Shown: piece after piece, positions 22,054-33,794 of the stretch
Numbering within the stretch: position 1 is the first letter of the stretch
Layout of the letters: the number at the start of each line of letters is the position of its first letter
Assembly: GCA_000469685.2 (NCBI GenBank)
Contig: LS997562.1
Coordinates: 32,943,715 to 33,007,714 of the forward strand
Direction of reading: 5' to 3'
Length of the DNA: 64,000 bases
From: Haemonchus contortus
Lineage: Eukaryota > Nematoda > Chromadorea > Rhabditida > Trichostrongylidae
The notes under the pieces: model-generated
What the model saw: the letters and a program-made list of their open reading frames with translations, nothing else
The model's database searches: none
What the model was told of the DNA's origin: nothing
Position numbers and translations under genes: made by a program

Positions 22054-24847
22054 ATGAATTCAGTTCGATCTTTGCGATCATTAGGTGCCATTTATAGGTG
22101 AGTTTGCCTTTTAATAAAGTTCAAATGCGAAATTGAACCAATTTGTGGACAAAATTGAAGGACATTTTCAGGAATGCTCTTCCAATTGCAAGCTATCGCT
22201 ATTCTTCTTCAGCTAGAAACACTTTTATTAATTTTGTTCCTCAACAAGAAGCATGGGTAGTGGAGCGTATGGGAAAATTTTACAAGATTCTTGACCCTGT
22301 AAGTCTTCTGAACTCAACTTTTTATTGCTTAATATTTTTCAGTTTTCGTAGCTTCCAACTTATACTGTCCTGTTACATCCCAGAAATCGATAAACACACA
22401 CAGAAGTTACAAGGCGTCGGTTACTACGAGAACCAAAAGCGTATGAATATGATTGGTAGAAGCAGAATGCAAAAGTGGGGTCTTGAGCACGGGAGAGGGC
22501 TTGTTTCTCTTTCTCTGTAATCTGATTGCCTACAGTAGTCTGGTACCTACGTAAGGTTTATGATATAGAACAAAAGCGACCGAAGCGTTTGGGTAGCCCA
22601 AATTTGCCTGAATTTGCACCCGTAAATTAGAATTAGCCTTTGCTTGGTTCCTCCTATTCGGAGGCTATCTGAATGTCGCTGTAAGGTTTCTGCCATTTTG
22701 CCTAAAGTGTAAACGGAAATGTTCAATTTCCTCCCAAAGAAAGGGTCCACTCAGTGGGCTGGCGAATTCTTGCTTTGTGATTTCACCTTTCCGTCTCTCG
22801 TCTTTATACTATTGAGTCATTTTCTCCTTGATACTGCTAACAATAAGCTTATCTGTCTTGTATTTCAGGGTCTCAACATCTTAATACCGTTTTTGGATAG
22901 GATAAAGTTTGTTCAAAATCTCCGTGAAATTGCTATTGAAATTCCACAACAAGGAGCTATCACACTGGACAACGTTCAACTACAGTTAGATGGTGTGCTG
23001 TATTTGAGAGTTTTCAACCCTTATCGTGTAGGTTTCATTTCAAAATAGTTTTTTTGTGTAGTTTTGCTTTGTGGGAGTAATTGCTGTATATAAACGTTCT
23101 TATCATCTTGCACAATAGGCTTCTTATGGTGTGGATGATCCCGAGTTCGCTGTTACTCAATTAGCGCAGACAACCATGAGATCAGAGGTCAGCTTTCAAA
23201 CTTATATTTCCATAACAATGGTTTGGTTACCTGCGGAACGGTGTTCAGGTCGGAAAAATCAGTTTGGATACCGTATTCAAAGAACGAGAGCAACTTAATG
23301 AGAGCATAGTGGATGCTATCAATAAGGCAGCTGAACCGTGGGGTATCAAGTGCATGCGATATGAAATCAGTAAGCTTCTTCATCTTCCCTCTTACATTTT
23401 CTTTTGTCATTTAATCATTGAATTCTTCATCATTCGGGTTTCAGGGGATATGCACATGCCTGAAAAGATCCAAGAGGCCATGCAAATGCAGGTGCGTGAT
23501 TCAGTTGATTGTTCATAATCAGATTATTGGGTTTCGTAGTTACAATTGAAAATGTTGTATTGCATTTTTAGTTTCTACATTTGTGACTGGTTGAAACGCT
23601 TCTCTATTATATAGCAAGCAATTTCAATTAAGGTAGAAGCAGAGCGCAAAAAACGAGCTGCTATCCTGGAATCGGAAGGACATCGAGAGTCGGCCATAAA
23701 TAAGGCCGAAGGAGAGAAAAGAGCTGCAATTTTGGCTTCCGAGGCCAGGGAAGCGGAACAGGTACTCATATTCTGAGACATTATAGTTTATGAGCAGTGC
23801 TTGTTTATGATGCAGTGTTCACTATAGATGTGAGGAGCTCAAACTTCTGCAATCTATCTATTATAATTTTCCATTTACTTAACTCGCCATTAGTTCGACC
23901 ATGATCCTACCATCCAAAAAGGCGCAATAGTTTCATTGTGACATCATCATTAATTTTTTAAAGTTCCTTTGCTATTATGATCTCCTTCAATGCTATCGGG
24001 TCTCTCGTAGGAGTATGATCCATTATTAACATAGATGGCAATAGGTGATGAGAAGTTTTTGTTAGTTTCATTGTGTTGACAGCCTTCATTTTCATGGAGC
24101 CCTTTTCAGATTAACGTTGCTCGGGGTCAAGCTGAAGCTCTTCGAATAAATGCTGAAGCCAAAGCTCAAGCTATTGAAAGGATAGCTGCGGCTCTCAATC
24201 AAAAAGTAGGTTTTGTTTTAGTTCTGAAATAAAGGTTTGTGGTTTTTGATAATGTGAACCTAAATCAATCTGATCACTCTGGATAATCGTCCCAAGGGGT
24301 AGGATTCTCAGAATAGGATGGGTTGCCCATCATCAGTTGTGTTTTATGCCTGCTTGTCTCTGACCAAAGTTACCGGGGAACTCTTAATGAACAGTGTTTG
24401 TCCTACTTGGCATTATAATTCTAACGGCAAATAGTACTGCTCTTTGAATACAATTTGTCCTTCCGAAACTCTTTCGTCTTGATTTCTCGAGCTAACATCG
24501 TGGTCAAAACCCTATCCAAAACGAAAACCGTTGCAGTAAACCTTATCCATTGTTCGCGATGAAGTGTGCGGAGGTATTACGAGATAAATCTAGAATTCAA
24601 ATTTCTCTCTTCCTCTTCATAAGGGCGAAAAGTATCTCTCGACATGTTGATTGAATTACACCGATTTCAGGGTGGTGATGGGGCTGCCAGTCTGACTGTG
24701 GCTCAGCAATACGTTGAAGCATTCCAACACCTCGCAAAGGAGTCGAACACCGTGATTTTGCCAGCGAGCTTGAGCGAGCCAAGCTCGATGGTTGCACAAG
24801 CACTTACCTTGTATAATAGTATAGGGAAGAAACCAACAAAGGAGTAG
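22054..24847 (+). CDS. stl-1: Stomatin-like protein 2, mitochondrial SPFH protein
   Basis: This complete gene encodes 322 residues in nine exons: 22054-22097, 22172-22298, 22869-23027, 23119-23187, 23249-23369, 23445-23491, 23633-23761, 24110-24205, 24671-24847. All are GT/AG and in phase. SLP-2 is an inner-membrane scaffold that binds cardiolipin and prohibitins and organises respiratory complexes and the SPY protease assembly. An Arg/Ser-rich N-terminus (about residues 1-30) looks like a matrix presequence. The SPFH/band-7 domain spans about 33-190 (EAWVVERMGKFYKILDPGLN, REIAIEIPQQ). An Ala/Glu/Lys-rich coiled coil covers about 180-262, and a conserved C-terminal helix VAQQYVEAF follows. 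The start is fixed by the presequence and by a splice-acceptor-like CCAG four bases upstream. Confidence 0.96.
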
Positions 24848-25130
24848 TGGTAAAGTTATTTGAGATCTTATTACTGATTGCTGATTACTGTGAACCGGTA
24901 TTGCCGATGACGAGGCTAGCGTACAGCCGCACTTCCGCATATGATCTAGTTTTGAAGGCGTGAGAGTGTATTGTTGTTAATTTGTTATTCTTTTTGGATA
25001 TACACAGTTTATAATTTCATTTATGTACGAGCAGAAGATGATCTCCAGCTTTATGGCATGGCTTCGGATGTGTTGTGAATTCACAACAACGAATAAGGCT
25101 GACAATTATGTACAGTCAAGAAGTTCGATA

Positions 25131-26781
25131 TTATATTCGAATATGAAAAGTTCTGATAAAGTCCGGAGATCTTGAGACAACGTGCTCGAATTCAGCATAG
25201 TTGATACGATCGTCGCCATCGAGGTCGGCTTCTTCGATGATCTGGAAGGAGCAGTTCAGTGAGAATAGACGTCAGTACTATTTAACCCTTTTTTAGTAAC
25301 ATTTCCACGTTTTATGTAATGTTTACAGTACCCATTTTAATTGAGTGTATCCAGATAAGCGGTAATACCCACTTTGAGAGACCCTTGTGTCACCGACGGA
25401 CCCGAGGGTCTTTCGAAGTGGGTCCCATTATAGTAAAGCGAACAAAAAAGGAGGAGCAGACTCTGTAAAATTCAACGAATATTTGTTTCAAGTTTGAAGT
25501 TCAAGCATACCCTTTCAATGATGAATTCCGATTCTTCGTCTGTCAATTCATCCCTTGTTAAGCTGCGGATCATTTTACTCAAGTCGTCATGCCCAAGATA
25601 GTCATCATCATCGAAATCTGAATAGGAGTTATGAAGCTCACAGAGGAAATGCTAAGAATGGTCAAAAAAAAAAGATGTGGAATAAAGGAAAACTGTAAAT
25701 TCTGAGAGGAAACGGTTCGCTGCGCAATCGTAAAAGTCGTAAATCGTAAAAGTTGGAGGGAAGCAAAAATGATGGTCAGCAAAAAAAAAGAGAAAAAAAA
25801 ACTTTAAGTTAGGGATTTGTGTGGGTAATGATGTCAATGAGGAAGTCAGCATAAGAGGACTCTCGGAAACTCAAAAAATGCCCACCATATAGTTGCACAT
25901 GATTTTTGCAAACACCATAAACTATCCTAGAGCGAGCTTTTACTAATCCACCGCTGGCCATAGCCATGATTGATCTTTTAGCCTGGATGGCCTTGTTAGA
26001 TACGCCTTCATTTATTGAAATCTCGTCCCGATTATTTTTTTTCAAATCAACTATGACCGTATATCGAGGGGCGTGACCCATGGGATGGGCGGGGCTCGGA
26101 AGATAGAGCACATCCCATGTCTTTACTGCGCGGCATGTTGACACAGGTGGGGGGGGGGTATGTATAGAACTGCATGAATTATTTACAAATAAAAAAGCTT
26201 ATGCTCTTGCTGCGGGAGATGATCCCAACTCTATCAATCCTTACTGAAGTGAACTATTTTGTTGACTTACCGTAAATCCGAAAAGCGTATTTGAGTTTGA
26301 GTTGCAACGGTGCATTTTCCGAAAACACAGAGAACATATCCAGAAAGTCGTCAAAAGTCAAATTTCCTCGACCATCCTCTGAGAAAACTTCGCAAATTCT
26401 TCTTCGAAATGGATTTTCCTTGAAAAGAACGAAATTTATCAGAAACCTTCCTGCGATCTCGTCTGGACTTACCTTCAATTCGGGCATTTTTTCAATTTCC
26501 TCAAATGACAGGGTGACTATTGACGGACGGCTTCCTTGCATATTTGTAGGCACTTTATGTGGGTTCAGGGCGTGAAAACGTTTGTACAATCGGATTATGT
26601 CCTTTTTAGTAAAGAAAGTACAGTCCTGAACAAGCAGGTAAAGTAGGTGGGTCTACTCGTTTTTGCTGAAAGGACCATGAAAATCCTACAGTACCTGATA
26701 TTCATCCAGCTGTTCCCGCGTGAAGACTGCACCTTTGGAGAAAAGAGTCATATCGGAAAGGGAGCTCCCTTGGTTCCCCAT
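25131..26781 (-). CDS. calm-1: Calcium- and integrin-binding protein (CIB2/CIB3 type)
   Basis: This complete gene encodes 201 residues. Minus-strand exons are 26781-26695, 26625-26473, 26418-26271, 25617-25511, 25241-25131, all GT/AG and in phase. CIB proteins are small myristoylated EF-hand proteins; CIB2/3 and worm CALM-1 are subunits of TMC mechanotransduction channel complexes. MGNQGSS provides a myristoylation site at Gly 2. LTREQLDEYQ-type and FFTKKDIIRLYKRF segments form the N-lobe. Two canonical-length EF loops lie at residues 130-141 (DFDDDDYLGHDD) and 171-182 (DLDGDDRINYAE); both have Asp instead of the usual Gly at loop position 6. The C-terminus HVVSRSPDFIRTFHI matches the CIB family. 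A strong acceptor (TTTTTCTGCAG, ending at 26790) 8 nt above the ATG suggests trans-splicing or a 5' UTR intron. The gene is tail-to-tail with SLP-2, 283 bp between stops. Confidence 0.95.
25367..25423. repeat. Hairpin inverted repeat in the last CIB intron
   Basis: Arms ACCCACTTTGAGAGACCCT and AGGGTCTTTCGAAGTGGGT pair at 17 of 19 positions around a 19-nt loop. It lies in the 25242-25510 intron and may be a foldback MITE core. Confidence 0.7.
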
Positions 26782-26896
26782 TGCGAGATCTGCAGAAAAA
26801 CCAAAATCAGATGGATTCGTTATTTAAAGCGATGAATCTCAGGATAGCGAATAACAATGTAAAAGGATACAAGATAAAGTCTTTGGCATAATCGAT

Positions 26897-27140
26897 CGCG
26901 TTGGTGGGATGCGCCCTGCATTTGACTTCCATTAGGGATCGTAATGGCGTTTTGAATGGGGATGTGTCCTGCACAATGACTTATGGCGGTCAGCCGAAGA
27001 ACAAGTCAGTACTTTATCCTCCCAGATGGGTCTGATACCAGTGAACCAATCTCGGAGGGAGGTTGGTTGGGTCTGGACCAATATCGATTTGGGATTCGAT
27101 CCCCGGACCATACTTATGGGCATTGCGCCTTTTGCCAATG
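26897..27140 (-). repeat. SINE family A copy (reverse)
   Basis: Read on the minus strand it has a B box variant GGATCGAATCC at about 27107, then CCTCCCTCCGAGATTGGTTC, GTATCAGACCCATCTGGGAG, and a tail with CGCCATTACGATCCCTAATG and GGGCGCATCCC. It lies just upstream of the CIB gene. Confidence 0.75.
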
Positions 27141-28156
27141 CACCACCACAGCCCAAAATAGTAAAGTAAGAATAAGAAAAAAAGGTAAAAAGTATTAAAA
27201 TAAAGAAGTCAGTTAAGTTGATGACGAAAGGATCAGCCAAGAAACGATCGAAATCTCCAAAAATGAGGGGTCAAAAGTTCAGAAAAAAACGAAGCTCGCA
27301 GTCAGGCCAAAATAGATTCTTATCCACTCGAAACTACTTCTTTCTTATAAAAACAGTAGAAAAGCTAAAAATAGTAATTTGGCAGCCAAAATGTCAAAGT
27401 AAGGGCCAGGTTCGAGGTTGGTAGTAATTGTGAGGCGAATCGATAAGCTGGCAGCAGAAGGTTTAAAGCTAGGCCGGGCCAGGAAGCCATTTCGTGGCAT
27501 TTCCTCGTCCCTCGCCACCCCTGTCAATCATCGAAATTCGCCGGCATTTGGCTATCAGACGGATTTCCTGAACAAACACTCGTTACTTCCTGATTTACTC
27601 AACTAGGATTGGGATCACACTGAGCAACAGAACGAGGAAGATGTTCAGGGAGAAGTCATTTATTGGGGAGAATCAGATTGTCATTCAGTGGCAGCATTTT
27701 TTTCGCATTTTTAAGTTGCCAAAGTGGAAAATCTCAAATAATAAGGCTAAATGAACTTCTGCTCTGATGAGGGCGTCTTGGATCAAGCTCTCAGTGTTAT
27801 GAGTAGCCATAGTTAATTTAGTAAAATTATTCATGAACTTTTCAAAAATTTTTTAATAATTCAAAATACGGCCACCCTGTGCTTCATCTTGGAAATCCAT
27901 TATTTCCCTCGTATTATAAAACCTTTCGGTCTAGTCATTCCACCGTGAGAGCCAATACGGAACAATGTTTTCAATCGGCAGCCACTCAGTGCTTCAGATG
28001 AGAATTTTGTTTGTCGATGAAAACTTTGTTTGTCAACACTTCCAGCTCCAACAGCTGTTTTCACTCAAGAGCAGGGAAATCAATCATTTCCAAGCACTGG
28101 CCTCAAAAGTCGATATTTTCAATTGATGTTAGTAAAGATTTCTCCTACCGTTCCAG
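27141..28156. other. 5' region of the unrecognised gene; no confident exon
   Basis: Plus-strand segments such as 27418-27603 (basic, Ser/Pro-rich translation with LAAEGLKLGRARKPF) and 28046-28131 have a coding look. I could not join them to the downstream exons with plausible introns: the only in-phase junction from 28131 would need a 25-nt intron. They may be upstream exons of the gene that follows. Confidence 0.25.
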
Positions 28157-29040
28157 CCTTCGGGTATCTTACCCTGTCCTAGAAGAATGGGATTAGTCAC
28201 AAATATCGCAAACGAACACCGCCTACTACTAAAATTCCTTCTCGAATAGTAAACAACTTCACTTTTAGAATCTCATGCCCTTCTGCTAACAGATGATATT
28301 TTGTTCCAGTTTTATCCCTAGGCTTCTTGAAAACGATGGCATAAAGCCTGGGAGCCGTTTTTACGGTGATGTATTAACACTTTTCCGAAATTCGCTCACC
28401 TCGAATTCTCCAGAACAGAACAGAACAGTATCTCCGAATATTGTCGAGCATTGGGATTGAAGTGGAGATAGGCTGGAGGAGCGTTTCGTATGGTTCAAGA
28501 ACCCTGGTATCCACTGGTATCCACACTTAACACTGGTATCCTTCAGAGCACGGAACAACAGGTGCACGTTGAAAAAGCGCTTTTGCAACAAGAACGATTG
28601 AATAATTAAGAGGATCAAACTTGCAATTGGTAGCCGATGTTCAGGGGCACGATTTCTTTGAAAGGTGCTGTATGGCTCATGAACTGCTGAATTTTTTTGT
28701 TACCGTTACTCGAATGCCTATAAGTAGCACTTACGAAGCAAATTACTTCAGATCACTGCTTGTCCAAGCCGCTGATGCTCTGGAACGGTTCACGAAAAGC
28801 ATGTAATATGACTTACTACCAGGCATGAAGGCGTAGATAGTCTCATGCAAAATCGTAAAACTTCCACGTAAATTCTCCATTCACATAAGGAGGAAAGGAA
28901 GAAAGTGGGAGGAGGGGGAGGCTGATAGTAGCAGTTTAGCGACAAAACTCCTTAAATCCAACTTAACACTGCCTTATAAAATTGTCAACAGCACGGCCTT
29001 CTCCGAAAATCAAAGTTCGAGTTCCAAGCCAGAAACCTGA
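28157..29040 (+). CDS. Unrecognised four-exon gene (5' end uncertain)
   Basis: I do not recognise the family. Exons 28157-28248, 28310-28427, 28645-28802 and 28992-29040 join in phase through three GT/AG introns (61, 217 and 189 nt) into 138 codons plus a TGA stop. The first internal Met is at 28187. Visible pieces are MGLVTNIANEHRLLLKFLLE, NDGIKPGSRFYGDVLTLFRN, a helical-looking stretch with MAHELLNFFVTVTRM and LLVQAADALERFTKSI, and a Ser-rich polar end SENQSSSSKPET. The sequence has no transmembrane segment or signal peptide. It resembles an alpha-helical bundle or armadillo-like repeat, but that is inference. Coherent phase over three introns is the main support. The gene may start further upstream. 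Confidence 0.5.
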
Positions 29041-29545
29041 ACGAAGAAAGTTGGCAAACGAAGTATGGCAAGACGATGTGGTCCCTTCGGAAGAACAAGG
29101 CTACGGTAACTGTAAACAAAGACCACGAGTAAACAAAAAAAGGTTTTCAGTCAAGGAGAGAACCCCTGCCGTGTAGGTTCCTAGGCCAAAACGTAGTTAT
29201 CTAACTTTTACAGCTGCACTTTCCAAATAGACATTCAAATGTCTCTGTCACTTCGGAGAATATTGAAGAAATGGGACATTCTTGGCACAAAAGGAGTTGA
29301 AGTCAAAGGATTAGAAGAGATAGTTTTTCGGCATTAATGTAAGTACACTGTCATCAGCTGAAGTCACAAGGCATTTTGACGTCCATCCTAGGTACACAAA
29401 CCATTGTGCGTCATTTATGGTTCTAAGTTTGTATGAAATTTCTATTGTAACATTTAGATTGATCGACGCCGACTCCTACTTGATCCCTTACCTTTCATAA
29501 ATATTAGTCATAGCTCCCTACCCGTTTTAAACACTACCTTTACCT

Positions 29546-29682
29546 CACGGTCCCCGGAAATGACAAGTACTGGTTCAAGTCCCGTCCGAGGCTGAAGTTT
29601 TGGCCACAAATCGCCATCCTTGTGAGACTTTCGCATCGCGTACTGCGGCAAACAGCAGTTAACAAAACATCAAGTCAAAACA
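29546..29682 (+). repeat. SINE family B, 5'-truncated copy (first of a duplicated pair)
   Basis: This 137-bp segment, from CACGGTCCCCGGAAA to CATCAAGTCAAAAC, is repeated almost identically 291 bp downstream at 29837-29973. It lacks the first 25 nt of the tRNA-like head. Confidence 0.9.
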
Positions 29683-29811
29683 AGTACTAACATGTAAAGC
29701 TTACAGCTTATCGGTTCTGTGCTGATATTGGCCGACCGGCTCAACACGTTGTACGTGTGAGTGCTGATAAGCTATGGCATATAAGCCATTAAAAAGGCGA
29801 GGGCAAGCGGG

Positions 29812-29883
29812 GCCTCGGTAGTGTAAGGGATAAGAGCACGGTCCCCGGAAAGGACAAGTACGGGTTCAAGTCCCGTCCGAGGC
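29812..29883 (+). repeat. tRNA-like head of SINE family B
   Basis: The 72-nt sequence folds as a cloverleaf. It has a 7-bp acceptor stem (GCCTCGG/CCGAGGC), a D arm GTGT/GCAC, an anticodon stem GTCC/GGAC with 7-nt loop CCGGAAA (anticodon GGA), and a T arm ACGGG-TTCAAGT-CCCGT. The A box and B box (GGTTCAAGTCC) are good. U33 is C, and a Ser tRNA would need a long variable arm, which is absent. It is therefore a tRNA-derived SINE head and not a functional tRNA. Confidence 0.75.
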
Positions 29884-29973
29884 TGAAGTTTTGTCCACAA
29901 ATCGCCATCCTTGTGAGACTTTCGCATCGCGTACTGCGGCAAACAGCAGTTAACAAAACATCAAGTCAAAACT
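29837..29973 (+). repeat. SINE family B copy (second of the duplicated pair)
   Basis: It comprises the 3' part of the tRNA-like head plus the family B body (AAGTTTTGTCCACAAATCGC, then GTGAGACTTTCGCATCGCG). It differs from 29546-29682 at only a few positions. ACTACCTTTACCT follows this copy and also lies just before the first, which suggests a tandem segmental duplication. Confidence 0.9.
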
Positions 29974-30614
29974 ACCTTTACCTTTCAATCACTATTATTC
30001 ATCATGTTTTATAGTTCTAGTTCAAACTCCTTTGACGTTGTTTGAGAAAATATGTGCTAATCTGCTAAGGTGGCAATTACCCTTAAGTCCAATGACAGTT
30101 TCCCGGGTAAGTGCACTACACCTGAAACAAGTACACGATTTTTAATAAATGAAAGCAACAGCATTGTTCTACATCTGCTCTCTACTTTTTTTGGATGCCT
30201 TAATTCAGGTTTTTCTCGCTTAGTCTTCTTGACTCAGATATTTTGAACTTCTGGCTCAATAGAACTCAAAGCAACATGTTGGTGGTCGGCGTGAAATCTT
30301 GCCACCGCGCTCGTCCTGAATCGACCTCCATTTAACTGTAAGGAATCTTCAAGTGATGGACTTCATGTTTTGTGCGCCTTTACATGGTCCTCATCTCTTA
30401 GGAAAAGAAAAATTCCGTTTCATATAAGGGTCTGCTTAAGATTTTGCAATATGAGAAAGAAACATAACAACTTTTAAAACCTACCTGGAAAAGTTTAAAA
30501 TCCATAAGCCGCCGTGGACTGTATGTTTGTGGGCAACTAGCGATCCTTACGCTTACATAGTGACTCCTCATACATTCATAAATTAGTTCTTTAGCGTTGA
30601 TCAGTCTCGTTTTT
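29974..30614. other. Non-coding interval
   Basis: AT-rich sequence with no recognised feature. Confidence 0.5.
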
Positions 30615-30880
30615 GCGATGCACCGGGACTTCGACTTCCATCGAAAATTTTAGTGGCGCTTTCAATGCATATGTTGCCTCCACAATGAATAGTGCTAACC
30701 ACCCGATGTACAATTCAGTGCTTTTATCCTCCCACGCAACTCTGGAATCAAGCCATCGATCCAGGAGGCATGGAAGGCTTTATTGGCCTGAGTGAGAGCC
30801 GGTTTGGGTTTCCAACACCAAACTATGCGTATGTGATAGTGCGTCTCTTATCACTACATCATCTCTAGCATCTGTAATCA
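30615..30880 (-). repeat. SINE family A copy (reverse, decayed)
   Basis: On the minus strand it shows the tRNA-like head GGTGTAGTG...-type start near 30870, then a block around 30720-30780 matching the GCCAGACTCGTCTGGG and GGTCGGTT region in decayed form, and a tail block near 30660 matching GGCCACATACGCATTC. Confidence 0.5.
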
Positions 30881-32764
30881 GATCGACTTCGAAAGAATGG
30901 GAGATTCTGTTGGTCTGAGCAGGAACTGATGCAGTATTCGGCTCTGAGACCATGCGTGTGGCAAGACGCCAGTTGGGGCTACATTCGAGACTGGCTCTTG
31001 AGGAAATCTTATAAGGAAATAGAGGAATGATGACCATCACGAGCTCCTCAGTCTGTCCTAGACCTAAACTCTAACGAACCTTGCAATACCCAAGTCCTTA
31101 GTCGGTTAGTCATGGTAGAAATTAGTCATGACTTTCAGGGCAATATTGAACCCCAGGGGAACTAGAGTAACTATAAGCCACTTCTTCCATAATTTCCAAC
31201 TTGACTATCGCTTACACTGGCGTTCTGGAATAATAGGAATATGAAAGAAAGAACTCTATTACTGCCACAGCCATCTTTCCGTTCCTGCATAGCCGATTTA
31301 CGGAAAAAGCCTAGTCAAATTCACCTAGGGCTTGAAACTCGAATAAAATGCTCGAATAATAAAATAAGATTAGTTCGATTTTATTTTCAAGAAAAAAGCT
31401 TACGTCTCAAGCACTGAAGATGTAAACGTATCCTCGATATGATTGGGAGTTTTCAATATCCCGGAATCTGCGAGTTCAGGGATAAGTTTGATAAGTTTTA
31501 AGGATAGGTTTCAACTTCTCCCACATATAGCGACATTCTATCTACGTAGGTATCTATGATTTGGCATTCCTAAGTGGTGGTAAGGAGAGAAGACATTTTT
31601 AGTGCCCGGAAGAAAAGCATAAATACACGTGTACCAGCATAAGCCATGCTTTCTACAACTCTGCAATAGTTCCCCAAGAGATTGGGGCAAAGTTTGTGTG
31701 AAGCTTGGCAGTTCCCTCTTTGCTAATACTCCTGCTACAACAATCCATATTGTCATATTTTATGTTTTTTTTTCTACAACTAGGATAATTAGAACGACTT
31801 GGTCGTTTACTTCATTTATTTATTACCCCCATAATATATAGTGCGCCCGGATGTGGCAAAAGAGAAACAGAACAATGAAGGAAAAAGAGAAGGTCGTTGG
31901 AAGAGAAAGAATATTCAGATGCTAGTGGAGTCATTTTGTGCACTTGGGCCGGTCAGGAGTGTTTGCCAAGAATTTCAATTCAGATCTCTTCTGGGGTCGT
32001 CTGGAAGCTTCTGTAGGACTTCTGTGTAAGGACAATACCCACGCATGCACGCGTAACATATCTGACTACATCTTCTTTCCTGACTCCTTACTTAAAAGCA
32101 CGGTTCACGATAAAAAGGTTACTGAGTTCTTCCTTCAGGAATACTCAGCGCCCTCCATTGGTGGTGGAAGGGACCATCTCGCTGCCCCAATCTCGGCGCT
32201 TAGGGCATAGTGGAAGCCCCGTTGCTGCCGTAGTTCGCTTTCCCGCCCCTTGATCGGAGTCACCTTAGACGAGTGCCGAGACAATACAGATTGCTATTAT
32301 TCGTTCTAGGACCCACGCACAATCAGCTAATCGCCGAGTGATGAGGCGTTGTTTTTCTCCCATTCTTTTTTACTCTGTTATCTTTTTGCTGCCGCAATCC
32401 CTTATCTAATTTCCTACTCCTAGAAGCTGAAAAAGGTAAGGTTGCTGTTAATAGGGTTTTGAAGTTTATTTATGCTTATAAGTGAATGAATTTTCACTTA
32501 CCACTGTCTGTTAATCGCACCAGGACCCACACACACGCAGTGAGACATATTGTATAGCTCGTCAGAACGCCCCTCTCTTCTTCATTTTTCTTGTTTCATT
32601 CTCGTCCAGCCCCCTTTTTAACGGTTTTTCGAAGCCTTTTTTCACTTTGGAAACACCGATGCACGCAGTTTCTTCACCTCAGTCGCACTAGTTTCGATCT
32701 TGTCTTCCATTTTTTATCATAATCTGGATTATCCAAAATTATCGTGAACTGTGCCCTTAATTAA
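30881..32764. other. Non-coding interval
   Basis: Nothing I can name. Short open frames have no coding character. Confidence 0.5.
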
Positions 32765-32860
32765 CCATATAACGTATACGCGTTCAAACGTCATCACGAT
32801 TCTAGAGGTGTCGAGTGTGGGGCGCATCCTAAAAGAGGATCAATCAACGCAGAAAGATTC
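32765..32860 (+). repeat. SINE family A 3' fragment
   Basis: Only the tail is present: ATACGCGTTCAAACGTCATC, ACGATTCTAGAGGTGTCGAG and GTGGGGCGCATCC, as in the full copies. Confidence 0.6.
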
Positions 32861-33794
32861 GATGCTTCATTGCCTTATCCCTACATTTAGCCATGCTAGA
32901 TTAGTAAATTACTGTTCAACCACAACAGTTACTGTAGGATTTTTTGGACGTCAACTGAGAAAACTCAACTATGCGGTCGCGGATAAATAGTTAGATCGAT
33001 TGTGCTATTCTACCTGATGGTTCTTCCTTCGAAACTTATAACCACACAGATCCGAGTGATTGCACTGAACAGTCTTGCATGAACGTACATCAAGTTGTGA
33101 AATAGTATCAGTTTATTGTCAACATCTCACTCAAGGAGAAATTCGCTTTATACCCAGCATTCCTGACAAGTCAAATGAAACAGCAGATATCTGAAAGAGC
33201 CGATGGGGAGACAAAATACTCACACTGACGACATTTTCGTCTATTTGAGGGAAAACATGGTTTTTAGGGGATGCACTGGACAACAAATGAAGTCTTCATA
33301 AACAATGAAGTTCGTCGAATTTCTAAGTCGAAAAGTCGCCATCACATAATTTTCCACGAAATTGACCGAAAAATGGCCTCGCTTTTAGAACTCCTATGTA
33401 ATAGAAATTGGAAATTTTTGAACCTTTTTCTCCCATAGAATTTGAGCTTAGCTTCTAGATTGGATTGAAGTTGTCCGATGTCCAGAAAAGCTCAGTTACC
33501 AAGTCAAAAACAAATCGACAAAACAGGTGTGGAAGTACAAACTTGTGTATCGGCATGTAGCCAAAGTCATTACAAAAGTCAAAAACGCATTCTCAAGCTA
33601 CTACGATTCTGAATGGAGTTCGAAAACAAGTAGGAATACTCATAAGGGAAGTTTACTGCTTGAACATCGCAATGGCGGATGTGGCTCGTCATACTTGTCC
33701 AGTCCAGCTCAATCAAATTAATCTTTTCATCACTCCGTTGTCTGCTTGATAGTAACTCTCCCGTCTGGGATGATGAAAGTAATGACTTGTTTAT

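Noticed and set aside
28046..28131. Upstream exon of the unrecognised gene
   Set aside because: It is in phase and protein-like, but the intron to the next exon would be only 25 nt, too short to splice.
29812..29883. Functional tRNA-Ser(GGA)
   Set aside because: U33 is missing, there is no long variable arm, and the sequence continues into a repeated SINE body present elsewhere in the window.
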